From Pelobacter sp. UBA6093 (GTDB taxonomy: Bacteria; Desulfobacterota; Desulfuromonadia; Desulfuromonadales; Syntrophotaleaceae), in assembly GCA_002435955.1 (NCBI GenBank), contig DIWZ01000042.1:28228-52158 (forward strand): a DNA stretch of 23,931 nucleotides, given 5' to 3'. The notes under the pieces were generated by a model. That model was given only the letters and a program-made list of their open reading frames with translations. It was not told the origin of the DNA and did no database searches. The position numbers and the translations under genes were made by a program. Shown here piece after piece: positions 1 through 7,190 of this stretch. The stretch's first letter is position 1. The number at the start of each line of letters is the position of its first letter.

Positions 1-36
1 CATCCAAATTTTCGCTTCGGCCCGGAAATTCCAACA

Positions 37-50
37 GGCTCCTAGGAGCC
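37..50. repeat. 14-bp perfect palindrome
   Basis: GGCTCCTAGGAGCC is its own reverse complement. It lies 6 bp beyond the hairpin at 57-90. It could be an operator-type site or an extra hairpin for a gene left of the window. No function can be assigned from sequence alone. Confidence 0.35.
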
Positions 51-56
51 AAAACA

Positions 57-90
57 GCAAAGCGCCCCGAAGATGTTCGGGGCGCTTTGC
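57..90 (-). terminator. Strong hairpin, probable intrinsic terminator
   Basis: A perfect 15-bp stem (57-71 with 76-90) has a 4-nt loop. Read on the minus strand it is followed by TGTTTTGG, a short T-rich stretch. On the plus strand it is followed by AATCATATAA, which is less terminator-like. It would end a short minus-strand transcript starting near 270, and may also block read-through in the other direction. Confidence 0.6.
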
Positions 91-181
91 AATCATATAA
101 CTTCTGTGCGTATTCCCGTCGTGGGAATCTTCATGGGATCGCCCTACTTCTGCAATCCAGGGATTGTAACTATTAAATTAA

Positions 182-223
182 TTAGATTTCCCCCCAGTAA
201 CCCGGCGGATCGGAGACAGGCAT
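182..223 (-). CDS. Candidate 13-aa peptide ORF, unknown function
   Basis: The encoded peptide is MPVSDPPGYWGEI. It is too short for normal gene calling, but an almost ideal Shine-Dalgarno (AAGGAGGA, 231-238) lies 7 nt before the ATG and a promoter-like sequence lies at 277-303. The same frame stays open upstream of the ATG to a TAG near the -10, but that stretch has no ATG, GTG or TTG, so 223 is the only usable start. A second 13-codon ORF (93-134, MKIPTTGIRTEVI) follows with a weak ribosome site. The transcript seems to end at the 57-90 hairpin. Alternatives are a leader peptide for a gene left of the window, or a small RNA with a chance ORF. Confidence 0.35.
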   Translation of the reverse strand: MPVSDPPGYWGEI

Positions 224-276
224 GATGTCTTCCTCCTTTGCATTGAAGAAACCCCTTTTGCGTTTGAGGTATTTTA

Positions 277-303
277 ACTATACCACAAAAGTGAAATCAG
301 CAA
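277..303 (-). promoter_or_regulatory. Putative sigma70 promoter with extended -10
   Basis: On the minus strand a -10 TATAGT (277-282) is preceded directly by TGG (extended -10). A -35-like TTGCTG lies at 298-303, with a 15-bp spacer that is shorter than usual. The expected start near 270 is about 45 nt upstream of the 13-codon ORF. No other gene in the window lies downstream of it. Confidence 0.4.
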
Positions 304-398
304 CCGATCGGATGGTCAGATTTGTTGTTCTGCCAGCATTCGTTTCATCGGGATCTGCTCTTCCCCTTTGACCCTGTTTTAATTAACGACAGATCCAT

Positions 399-436
399 AC
401 AAAAATGGCCTTCCGGAATCGGAAGGCCATTTTTGT
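399..436 (-). terminator. Intrinsic terminator of the M23 peptidase gene
   Basis: A perfect 16-bp inverted repeat (399-414 with 421-436) has a 6-nt loop. GGAAGGCC forms the GC-rich core, and flanking A and T runs give a U-tract in either direction. It lies 45 bp past the stop codon of the peptidase gene and may act bidirectionally. Confidence 0.85.
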
Positions 437-480
437 GGTAGTCAGACAGCTGTAATATATTGCCCGGCTGGATCCGGAGG

Positions 481-1782
481 TTACGGCTGAGCCATGACTG
501 GATTCCACTTGCCGGTGAAATTGTCCTGTATCCAGTGACCGTCGAGCCATTCGCGCGGGTTGATCTCGATGCCGGCCAGAATGATGCCGAAATGCAGGTG
601 ATCCCCGCCGGCCATGCCGGTGGCGCCGGTGCGGCCGATGATTTGACCCTTGGTGATCTGGTCGCCGACGGCGACGTCGATGCTGCTCAGGTGAGAGTAG
701 AGGCTCTGCAGACCGAGTCCGTGGTCGATGATGATGCATTGCCCGTAGATGCCGAAATCCTCTGCCAGCACCACAGTACCGCTGTTGCTGGCCGGTACCG
801 GAGAGGCCGCCAGGGAGGCCAGGTCCAGACCGAGATGGGTCTGATGATCGACCTTTTGTCCGTTGAAGAGATAGTCGCGTTTATCGTTGAAACCTGCTCT
901 GGGGGCGGCATTGGGCAGACGCAGGAAGGCTCCTTCCCAGAGGGGGCGATCGGCGGTTTTGGCTGTCAGTTCGTTGAGTCTGGCCACGTTTTTGGCGCGC
1001 AGTTCGCCATTGACGCGCAAAAACAGCTGCAGCGGGTCGGTCGTCTCCGGATAAAACTGCTGGAAGTCCGGCATCTTGTTATCGAGGAATCCCTGGCTGA
1101 CGTTGATCTGGTCGGTTGTCGGCGGGCGGGGGATGGGCTGATAGTAGAAACCGCCAGTACGCTGGTTGCCGGCCAGGTCCTCGACCACCACCCGCGGAGT
1201 AAAGGCGCTGCGCTCGATGTTGTGGGGCCAGGCGAACAGGCAGGCGTAGACGCCGTTACCCTGTTGGTAGGCCGGAAAGAACCGATCCGATACTTGGACG
1301 CCGGCATACTTGACTGCTTCGGAAACGCGGAACATGGTCAGACCCGCGCCCCCTTCGTAGACGTTGTGGGCGGTGGTCAGAACCGAAATAACCGGCGGTT
1401 TGGTGTCATATTCCAGCGAAAAACTCTGTTCCGTCTGATTGGACAGGGTGGCGTTATCGCTGACTTTGACGTTGATTTGCAATGCGCCGTTTTTAAGGGA
1501 CAGTTTTTCCAGGGACAGGGTAATTTCCTCCTGTTTGATGCCGCGCTCCCAGGTCTTGTTGATCAGTTCCGTGATTTTGCCATCCTGGGAAACGCTGATA
1601 ACGAGGGTTTTGAGACCGGCGTCGGCGTCCTGCAGGGTCAGAACTGGCGGCTTTTTGGTGGAAAAGGCACCATTGGCCGGGCTTAGCGTCATCTCGGGGG
1701 CCTTATTGTCACGCAGGAAAAAATAGCCGATGGCGGAGCCGACGATGAGCAACAATACGATCATGATGGCATGGTTTTTCAA
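481..1782 (-). CDS. M23 family metallopeptidase (LytM/NlpD-type), membrane-anchored
   Basis: Predicted zinc endopeptidase that cuts peptidoglycan peptide cross-links in the periplasm, or an activator related to such enzymes. The 433-aa protein starts with an uncleaved-looking membrane anchor (about residues 5-23) with no lipobox. A roughly 270-residue region follows that looks like beta-sandwich/Ig-type repeats. The C-terminal M23 domain keeps every zinc and catalytic position: H316-x3-D320, H364 in YSHL, and HLH at 395-397. This suggests an active enzyme rather than a degenerate EnvC-like activator. The start chosen is a TTG at 1782 with an AGAGG-type ribosome site 8-9 nt upstream; ATG at 1764 is the alternative. 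It is monocistronic, with terminators on both sides (1820-1851 and 399-436). The family is clear; the exact bond cleaved is not. Confidence 0.9.
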   Translation of the reverse strand: MKNHAIMIVLLLIVGSAIGYFFLRDNKAPEMTLSPANGAFSTKKPPVLTLQDADAGLKTLVISVSQDGKITELINKTWERGIKQEEITLSLEKLSLKNGALQINVKVSDNATLSNQTEQSFSLEYDTKPPVISVLTTAHNVYEGGAGLTMFRVSEAVKYAGVQVSDRFFPAYQQGNGVYACLFAWPHNIERSAFTPRVVVEDLAGNQRTGGFYYQPIPRPPTTDQINVSQGFLDNKMPDFQQFYPETTDPLQLFLRVNGELRAKNVARLNELTAKTADRPLWEGAFLRLPNAAPRAGFNDKRDYLFNGQKVDHQTHLGLDLASLAASPVPASNSGTVVLAEDFGIYGQCIIIDHGLGLQSLYSHLSSIDVAVGDQITKGQIIGRTGATGMAGGDHLHFGIILAGIEINPREWLDGHWIQDNFTGKWNPVMAQP

Positions 1783-1819
1783 TGTCTTGTACCTCTCAAA
1801 AATTTTCTGAATCTTGAAT

Positions 1820-1851
1820 CAACTAAAAGAAGCCGCCCGGCTCCTGGCGGC
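1820..1851 (-). terminator. Probable intrinsic terminator after the two-gene membrane operon
   Basis: On the minus strand a 6-bp all-GC stem (GCCGCC/GGCGGC, 1846-1851 with 1832-1837) has an 8-nt loop and is followed by TTCTTTTAGTT. It sits between the stop of the 131-aa membrane protein and the start of the peptidase gene, separating the two units. Confidence 0.6.
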
Positions 1852-1901
1852 CCGTGCGGTTATTCCTGCTCATGGATTGAAATTCCTGTTTGCAACGATG
1901 T

Positions 1902-2297
1902 TCAGCGTGCGGCCCCGCGATACCAGAGGGCGGCTGTCAATCCCCACAGGGCATTGATGAACAGAACCAGCGCCGGAGTCAAGGCGCCGTAGCCGAGTCC
2001 AAAAAGGCCCCTTCCCGCAGCGGGCATCTGATGCAGCAGCATGAAAGCCGAGGGAGCCAGGCTCCAAAGCAGGCCGCGTGTGGCTGGTCGGCCGGGCAGC
2101 AGGGGCAGGGTGAACAGCAACCCCCAAAGACCGCCGACGATCAGTCGGGGATAAAGCCAGGGCAAGGACAGGCCGGGATGCAGGGCAATGCCCATCCAGG
2201 AAATGACGCCGTCGCGGCTCAGTTCCCAAAACAGCAGGCTGGAGAGCAAGGCGCCGATTACTCCACCGGTAAAGGCGGCACTCAGGTTGCGCAGCAT
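1902..2297 (-). CDS. Small integral membrane protein, unknown function
   Basis: I do not recognise a named family. The 131-aa product is very hydrophobic, with about four predicted membrane segments (near residues 8-27, 45-70, 76-95 and 105-127) and a short basic C-terminus. The frame stays open upstream to an ATG at 2354. The ATG at 2297 is preferred because it has a perfect AAAGGAGGA ribosome site (2301-2309) that overlaps the TAA of the upstream gene. The 10-bp gap and this overlap indicate translation from the same mRNA as the holin-like gene. A probable intrinsic terminator follows. Its pairing with a PF04020-type protein suggests an envelope role, but nothing in the sequence gives a biochemical function. 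Confidence 0.7.
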   Translation of the reverse strand: MLRNLSAAFTGGVIGALLSSLLFWELSRDGVISWMGIALHPGLSLPWLYPRLIVGGLWGLLFTLPLLPGRPATRGLLWSLAPSAFMLLHQMPAAGRGLFGLGYGALTPALVLFINALWGLTAALWYRGAAR

Positions 2298-2307
2298 AAA
2301 TCCTCCT

Positions 2308-2700
2308 TTACTCCCAGCGTCCGCCGCGCTTCCGGAGTGAAATGACTTCGACATGTCCGTGTTCGTTGATCAGTGAAGTGGACAGCCAGCTGACGGCGGT
2401 GATGATTAGCGATCCCAGTACCGCCCACCAAAAGCCTCGCACCTGCAGGCTGCCGATGAGCCCCGATGCCATCATCAGCATCAGAGCATTGATGACGAAG
2501 GTAAACAGCCCAAGGGTAAGGATGTTCAGCGGTAATGTTACCAGCAGCAGAATGGGACGAAAAAGAGCGTTAAGGATGCCCAGAGCGGCTGCGGCCAAAA
2601 ACGCCGAAATAGGTCCCCCCACCGTAATGCCGGGCAGCAGGTAGGCAGCTAGCAGAATAGCAAGGGTCAGCACAATCCAGCGAATCAGCAGGCCTCGCAT
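2308..2700 (-). CDS. Phage holin family 4 / YvlD-type membrane protein
   Basis: The 130-aa protein matches the small four-helix membrane family known as Phage_holin_4_2 (PF04020; YvlD in Bacillus). The pattern is a membrane helix near the start ending at LPG(I)TV, the central LNALFRPILLLVTLPLNILTLG stretch rich in Asn, Pro and Leu, and two further hydrophobic segments. It ends in a charged cytosolic tail. Members are chromosomal housekeeping membrane proteins despite the name, and there are no phage genes around it here. The ATG at 2700 has a GGAGG site about 5 nt upstream. It is the first gene of a two-gene operon with the 131-aa membrane protein. Its upstream region is occupied by a MITE-like repeat (2719-2909). 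Confidence 0.85.
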   Translation of the reverse strand: MRGLLIRWIVLTLAILLAAYLLPGITVGGPISAFLAAAALGILNALFRPILLLVTLPLNILTLGLFTFVINALMLMMASGLIGSLQVRGFWWAVLGSLIITAVSWLSTSLINEHGHVEVISLRKRGGRWE

Positions 2701-2718
2701 CGGTACCTCCGGTATACG

Positions 2719-2909
2719 ACAAGTTGGTTTTCATCCGGAAACGGCCCTTTTCCCCAATCTCGGCGTCAATCCGCACGCTTGCTTGATACGGTGCAGACAT
2801 CTGCGCCTCAGTGCAAGCGCTCGATTTCATTGGCCTTGGGAAAAATTGCTCGTTTCCCATATGAAAACCGCACTGTGTCCATCCATAGTTTCCGGATGGG
2901 CACAAGTTG
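2719..2909 (+). repeat. MITE-like structured repeat, copy A
   Basis: The 316-bp gap 2701-3016 has no convincing gene; the open frames crossing it look random. It holds an element bounded by 11-bp inverted repeats (CATCCGGAAAC at 2732-2742, GTTTCCGGATG at 2888-2898) and, just outside, 8-bp direct repeats (ACAAGTTG at 2719-2726 and 2902-2909). Inside is a 23-bp core (2763-2785) shared at 22 of 23 positions with copy B at 7191-7345. A nested hairpin is also present: 2776-2782 pairs with 2813-2819, and GGTGCA (2790-2795) pairs with TGCGCC (2802-2807). The remainder of the gap (2910-3016) shows nothing recognisable. Confidence 0.65.
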
Positions 2910-3016
2910 ATAAAGTCGCCCGTGGCGGCAGCTGGCCGCGGGCGAGGGACGTTGGCAAGAATAGCGTAAATCGTATTTGGATAAAAGGGGGTACTGCATG
3001 TTCTTATGGGGTGCAT

Positions 3017-3439
3017 TCAGCAGCAGGCGCAGTACCAGCCTGAAAATTGAGGCAGAAAGACATTGTCGATGACATGAATGATGCCGTTGCTGCAGTGGAT
3101 GTCGGTTTTGGTCAGGCCGGCGTTGTCGATACGCAATTGACCGACTTCCAGGTGTGCGGTCAGATTCTTGCCGTTGCGGGTTTCGATGCTTTCCTCATCC
3201 TCAAGGCCGTCAAACAGGTGCTCGCCGTCGGTAATATGGTAAGTGAGGATGTCGGTCAGCTTGGAACTGTCTTGCATGATTTCCTCAAGATTGATGCGCG
3301 TGAAGGCCTGGTTGTCGGGAGCGAAAAGCGTGATGGGTTGCCCTTCCGCCAATACATCCAGCAGGCTGACTTTATTGAGAGCATGCAACAAGGTTTCGAA
3401 GGCCGGATCCTCCCTGAGGGTAGTGAGAATGTCGTTCAT
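3017..3439 (-). CDS. Fasciclin (FAS1) domain protein
   Basis: A single FAS1 domain fills nearly the whole 140-aa protein. Landmarks are the H1-type motif TLFAPDNQAF, the YHI box after the central helix, the NG..L strand and the C-terminal GIIHVIDNVFLP. FAS1 proteins are usually secreted or surface adhesion modules. This one has no signal peptide from the preferred start, ATG 3439, which has AGGAGA 5 nt upstream. An ATG at 3475 gives 12 more residues, also not a signal. The C-terminus ends in WYCACC, a Cys-rich tail not typical of the domain. A good promoter (3492-3520) lies upstream, so it is probably monocistronic. Family assignment is firm; location and role are unknown. Confidence 0.88.
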   Translation of the reverse strand: MNDILTTLREDPAFETLLHALNKVSLLDVLAEGQPITLFAPDNQAFTRINLEEIMQDSSKLTDILTYHITDGEHLFDGLEDEESIETRNGKNLTAHLEVGQLRIDNAGLTKTDIHCSNGIIHVIDNVFLPQFSGWYCACC

Positions 3440-3491
3440 GGCGGTCTCCTGAATAGTAGTTGATGGGATAATCATGACTATATTCGTCTTG

Positions 3492-3520
3492 ATTATATCA
3501 TGCTATCCGGGATGTGACAG
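3492..3520 (-). promoter_or_regulatory. Sigma70-type promoter for the FAS1 gene
   Basis: On the minus strand there is a perfect -10 TATAAT (3492-3497), a 17-bp spacer and a -35 CTGTCA (3515-3520). The expected start is about 45 nt before the ATG at 3439. A 14-bp palindrome sits just upstream of the -35. Confidence 0.65.
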
Positions 3521-3545
3521 CCAGCCAGTCCGCCATTTTCCTGCC

Positions 3546-3559
3546 GATTTACGTAAATC
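3546..3559. promoter_or_regulatory. 14-bp palindrome GATTTACGTAAATC, possible operator
   Basis: A perfect dyad lies 26 bp upstream of the FAS1 -35 and inside the gap after the helicase stop codon. The position suits an activator site. It does not match the FNR or CRP consensus. It could be chance. Confidence 0.3.
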
Positions 3560-3580
3560 TTTCCCCGCTGTCCCGTTTTT

Positions 3581-5614
3581 TCATCTAAGCAGTGCCTTCA
3601 TATCGTCAAAGGCGCTTTTGGCCAACCGGTCCTTTTCCTCTTCGGTGGTTGCTGTCGGTGCATCGCTTGCCGTTGCCCGCAGCACTTCGGTGGGAATTTC
3701 CTCAAGAAAGCGACTTGGTGAACGGGGTTGCATGACACCGAATTTTTTGCGCCGGGAAGTGCCGAGCAAGGTCAATTTTTTTTGGGCCCGGGTGATGCCG
3801 ACGTAGCACAGCCGGCGCTCTTCCTCGATATCGACGGTAGCTCCCACCGATTTTTTGTGGGGCAGCAGGTCCTCTTCCATCCCGACCAGGAACACACAAG
3901 GGAATTCAAGCCCCTTGCTGGCGTGCAGGCTCATGAGAACGACTGCATCGCGCTGCAGCTTGGCGTCCTTGTCCTGACGAGGAGGTTCGTCCCGGTCCAG
4001 CAGCGACACTTTTTCGAGAAACCCTTCCAGTGTCGGTTGTGATTCGCGCTGTTCGTAGGAGGCCATGGCGTTGATGACTTCGGCCACGTTGGCCATGCGC
4101 CGTCGAGCCCGATCCGGGTCCTGGGCGGTACGCAGCAGGTCGTCTTCAAAGCGCAGCTCTTCGAGCAATTCCCGCCCCGTGTCGCTGAGCTGTCCGACCC
4201 GGAAACGGCGTCGGTAGCTTTCCATCAGGTGCACGAAACCATGGGCCGCTTCGACGACCTTTTCGCCGAGCCCCTCGACCGTTTCGGCCTGCTGCAGAAC
4301 CTGCCAAAGCGGCATATCCTGCGCTGCCGAAAAGCGAATCAAGCGGTCGGCGCTGGTGTCGCCGATGCCGCGCTTGGGGGTGTTGAGGATACGCAGCAGA
4401 TTGACCTCGTCGCGCGGGTTGAGAAGCACCCGGAAATAGGCCATTACGTCCTTGACTTCCTTGCGATCGAAAAATTGCTGGCCGCCGATCAGGACGTAGG
4501 GAACGTTCTGGTACCGCAGCTGTTCTTCAAAGGCCCGCGACTGCACGTTGGTGCGGAACAGGATGGAAAAATCCCGATAACTCAAACGATCCTTGAATTT
4601 ATCGGTCATGATGCGTTCCACCACCGCCCTGGCCTCGTCTTCATCGTCGTCGCACAGAAGGTAGTCGATCTGTTCGCCGGGTCCGTCCGCCGTCCATAAG
4701 GCCTTGATCTTACGTTTGAGGTTATTGCGGATAACGGCGTTGGCGGCGGTCAGGATATTGCCGGTGGAACGGTAATTCTGCTCCAGGCGGATGACCATGG
4801 TGCCGGGAAAGTCCTTTTCGAAATCCAGGATGTTGCCCAGATCGGCACCGCGCCAGCCGTAGATGGACTGGTCGTCATCGCCAACCACGCATAAGTTGCG
4901 ATGGCCCGCGGCCAGCAGTCGCAGCAGCCGATATTGGGCGGCGTTGGTGTCCTGATATTCATCGACCATCAGGTAACGAAAGCGTTGCTGGTATTTTTCC
5001 AGCACTGCGGGGTAGTCCTGAAGCAGGCGCACCGTCAGCATGATCAAGTCGTCGAAATCGACAGCGTTAAAAGCTTTCAGGGCGCGCTGATAGCGCGCGT
5101 AGATGATGCCTGCCACCCGTCCGTAGTCGTCACCATGGTGCGGTTGAAAATCGCCGGGGGGGATGAGACGGTTTTTGGCGTCGGAAATCAGCCACAGCAC
5201 CCGATCGGCATCGTATTTCCGCAGGTCGGTATTTACCTCCTGCAGCAGGTCACGAATCAGGCGCAGCTGGTCGGCACCACCGTAGATGGAAAAATTCTTT
5301 TTGTAGCCAAGTTGTTCGATGTCTTCCTTGAGAATGCGTACGCAAAGGGCGTGGAATGTACTGATGATCATTCCCTTGGCCTGCTTGCGGCCAACAATGC
5401 CTTCGACCCGTTCACGCATTTCCCGGGCTGCCTTATTGGTAAAGGTGACGGACAAAATGGCTTGCGCAGGGATGCCGAGATCTTCAAGCAGATATCCGAT
5501 ACGACTTGTGATGACCCGGGTTTTACCCGAACCAGCACCGGCCAAAAGCAGCAGGGGGCCTTCCGTATGGCGCACGGCGGCAAGCTGTTGGTCGTTAAGA
5601 GCAGAAAGATCCAT
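3581..5614 (-). CDS. UvrD/Rep/PcrA-family SF1 DNA helicase, Rep-like
   Basis: ATP-driven 3'-5' DNA helicase/translocase acting in replication restart, repair or removal of bound proteins. All SF1A motifs are visible: Q-motif region near LNDQQLAAV, Walker A AGAGSGKT (25-32), TFTNKAAREM (Ia), Walker B DEYQD (218-222), GDDDQSIYGWRGA (III), LEQNYRST (IV), LHASKGLEF (V) and CYVGITRAQ (VI). The length of 677 aa and the HASKGLEFP and VGMEE..LPH stretches resemble E. coli Rep (about 673 aa) more than PcrA or UvrD (over 700 aa with a longer tail). No extended C-terminal RNA polymerase-binding region is seen. The ATG at 5614 lacks a clear Shine-Dalgarno, but the N-terminus fits the family. It is apparently monocistronic. 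Confidence 0.93.
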   Translation of the reverse strand: MDLSALNDQQLAAVRHTEGPLLLLAGAGSGKTRVITSRIGYLLEDLGIPAQAILSVTFTNKAAREMRERVEGIVGRKQAKGMIISTFHALCVRILKEDIEQLGYKKNFSIYGGADQLRLIRDLLQEVNTDLRKYDADRVLWLISDAKNRLIPPGDFQPHHGDDYGRVAGIIYARYQRALKAFNAVDFDDLIMLTVRLLQDYPAVLEKYQQRFRYLMVDEYQDTNAAQYRLLRLLAAGHRNLCVVGDDDQSIYGWRGADLGNILDFEKDFPGTMVIRLEQNYRSTGNILTAANAVIRNNLKRKIKALWTADGPGEQIDYLLCDDDEDEARAVVERIMTDKFKDRLSYRDFSILFRTNVQSRAFEEQLRYQNVPYVLIGGQQFFDRKEVKDVMAYFRVLLNPRDEVNLLRILNTPKRGIGDTSADRLIRFSAAQDMPLWQVLQQAETVEGLGEKVVEAAHGFVHLMESYRRRFRVGQLSDTGRELLEELRFEDDLLRTAQDPDRARRRMANVAEVINAMASYEQRESQPTLEGFLEKVSLLDRDEPPRQDKDAKLQRDAVVLMSLHASKGLEFPCVFLVGMEEDLLPHKKSVGATVDIEEERRLCYVGITRAQKKLTLLGTSRRKKFGVMQPRSPSRFLEEIPTEVLRATASDAPTATTEEEKDRLAKSAFDDMKALLR

Positions 5615-5682
5615 AATGTAAAGCCGGAAGTGGGAGGTTGTTCAAGGGATGGTGGCGCAGCGGAAATTGCCGAAGAGGTTGG

Positions 5683-5711
5683 AACATAACACAGCTTGCG
5701 TGACTCGGCAA
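5683..5711 (-). promoter_or_regulatory. Putative promoter for the helicase gene
   Basis: On the minus strand -35 TTGCCG (5706-5711), a 17-bp spacer and -10 TATGTT (5683-5688) each match 4 of 6 consensus positions. It would give a leader of about 60 nt. It is plausible but weak. Confidence 0.35.
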
Positions 5712-5767
5712 GGGCTGCCTCAAAGGGCGTGCTGGCGGGTGTCCGTGTCCGGTGGTGGAGTGTGTTT

Positions 5768-5790
5768 CAGCACAGTTGGATACTGTGCTG
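5768..5790. other. Perfect 9-bp hairpin in the helicase/radical SAM intergenic gap
   Basis: CAGCACAGT (5768-5776) and ACTGTGCTG (5782-5790) flank a 5-nt loop. No T-run follows on either strand, so a terminator is unlikely; an operator or RNA structure is possible. The 499-bp gap 5615-6113 otherwise holds only the putative helicase promoter and a doubtful small ORF at 5902-6027. Confidence 0.35.
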
Positions 5791-5901
5791 GAGTGATATC
5801 AAGGAAACACGAAAGCACCTTGCTTTTCATTGACATTTCGGGTAACGTGCGCCGCAAGTTTGAGATAGCTGTTTTACCCTTCAGTCTTCACGGTGCATCG
5901 T

Positions 5902-6027
5902 ATGTTTAAAACAGTTGTTGTGCTCTTCAGTCTTATTTGGGCTTCGTTGTTGCTGGTTTCCTGGAGCGGCGGCGAGCAGGTGCCTCCCTCCCCCGAGACT
6001 AAATTCGCGATGCACCCCGATTTTTAG
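5902..6027 (+). CDS. Doubtful 41-aa membrane or secreted peptide
   Basis: The ATG-started frame encodes a short N-terminal basic residue (MFK), a hydrophobic helix (about residues 4-21) and a polar, Pro-rich tail ending HPDF. The composition is that of a signal anchor or small membrane protein. Against it, there is no clear ribosome site, and the nearby TTGACA (5830-5835) has no matching -10. It lies alone on the plus strand between two minus-strand genes. No family is recognised. Confidence 0.25.
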   Translation: MFKTVVVLFSLIWASLLLVSWSGGEQVPPSPETKFAMHPDF

Positions 6028-6113
6028 GCGTCATCGCCCCCTGCATGCTGACTGATTGTTTCGGACCCGGGCTTCGCCGGCGTTTCGCAGGATAAAGTCA
6101 TATCTTTTTTTCC

Positions 6114-7034
6114 TCAATCCGCTGCAAATCGGCTTCCTTGGCGCGTCCCGCGCCGGTGCAGCTCTTCCTCGATGGCGTTGAGCACTTCCCATTTGTTCAG
6201 CGACCACAGAGGCGCCAGCAAGGTATCGCGCGGACCGTCTCCCGTCAGTCGGTGGATCAGGGTCTGTGCCGGCAGTCGTTCCAGCACATCAGCTACCAGC
6301 GATACGTATTCCTGCTGTTCCAGGATATCGATACCGCCTTGTTGATACATTTCGCCCAGCGGGGTGCCACGCAGAACATGCAGCAGATGCAGCTTTATGC
6401 CGTCGACCCGCAGGCGCGCCATTTCATCCGCCGTCGCCAGCATGTCGACGCGACTTTCCCCCGGCAATCCCAGTATGACATGCACACAGATCCTTAATCC
6501 GCGCGCTTTGGCTGCGGCATAGGCATCCAGAAAACAGGCGTAATCGTGACCGCGACGTAACAGGTCAAGGGTCTGGTCGTGGCTGCTCTGCAGGCCGAGT
6601 TCCAGCCAGAAATAGGTACGCCTGTGATATTCTGCCAGCAGATCCAGAACCTCGGGCGGGACGCAATCCGGTCGGGTGCCGACAGCCAGTCCCACCATAC
6701 CCTCGACACCCAGGGCTTCGTCGTACAGGCTACGCAGGCGCGCGGGTGGCGCGAAGGTGTTGGAGAAAGGTTGAAAATAGGCCAGAAAGTGCTTGGCCTT
6801 GTATTTGCGGATCATGACTTCCTTGCCGAGCGCAAGCTGCTCGGCGACCGGGAAGCCCCGGTCGATGCCGACAGCGCCAGAGCCGTCCGGATCGCAGAAC
6901 AGACAGCCTGGCCGGTCACGGGTGGCTCCGCGGTTGGGGCAGGAAAAGCCCGCGTCGATGGATATCTTGTGGACGCGACCGCCGAAGCGTTGCTTCAGGT
7001 GCTGGGAAAATGTAAGGTATGGTTTCTCGCGCAT
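6114..7034 (-). CDS. TIGR01212-family radical SAM protein (YhcC-like)
   Basis: Predicted 4Fe-4S radical S-adenosylmethionine enzyme of the Elp3-like YhcC group; the substrate is not established for the family. The 306-aa protein carries the family's unusual cluster motif, C32-x11-C44-x2-C47 (SCPNR...GCLFCD), then the conserved GSGA. Also present are the TFAP block, an ELGLQS motif typical of this group and a long C-terminal region with HLLHVLRGTP. The length is normal. The ATG at 7034 has no strong ribosome site but begins exactly where family proteins begin (MREKPYLTFSQHLKQRFG). It is divergent from the response-regulator operon, with a 333-bp gap between them that contains a promoter and repeat copy B. 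Confidence 0.92.
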   Translation of the reverse strand: MREKPYLTFSQHLKQRFGGRVHKISIDAGFSCPNRGATRDRPGCLFCDPDGSGAVGIDRGFPVAEQLALGKEVMIRKYKAKHFLAYFQPFSNTFAPPARLRSLYDEALGVEGMVGLAVGTRPDCVPPEVLDLLAEYHRRTYFWLELGLQSSHDQTLDLLRRGHDYACFLDAYAAAKARGLRICVHVILGLPGESRVDMLATADEMARLRVDGIKLHLLHVLRGTPLGEMYQQGGIDILEQQEYVSLVADVLERLPAQTLIHRLTGDGPRDTLLAPLWSLNKWEVLNAIEEELHRRGTRQGSRFAAD

Positions 7035-7101
7035 GGGCGGACTATGCCACCAGTTTGCGCCCAGGGCAAGCTGTTTGGTCCGGAGGAATTTCCGGCTGCG
7101 A

Positions 7102-7129
7102 TTGAAATAGATTTTTCGCCTGATATAAT
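7102..7129 (+). promoter_or_regulatory. Strong sigma70 promoter of the glycan operon
   Basis: TTGAAA (7102-7107), a 16-bp spacer and a perfect TATAAT (7124-7129) directly preceded by TGA, which makes an extended -10. The expected start is near 7136, giving a leader of about 230 nt before the GTG of the response regulator. That leader contains repeat copy B. Confidence 0.7.
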
Positions 7130-7190
7130 CCTCACGACTTTATTGATAATTCCGGTTTGTCCGCATGTTCAGGCGGGCAAGTCCGTTTCA

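Noticed and set aside
460..1686. 408-aa plus-strand open frame opposite the M23 peptidase
   Set aside because: It lies fully antisense to a gene with intact zinc motifs and terminators and shows no recognisable domain.
2783..3043. 86-aa plus-strand frame across repeat copy A
   Set aside because: It follows repeat sequence, has no ribosome site and no protein-like composition.
5830..5835. Perfect TTGACA as a -35 for the 41-aa ORF
   Set aside because: No -10-like hexamer occurs 16-19 bp downstream.
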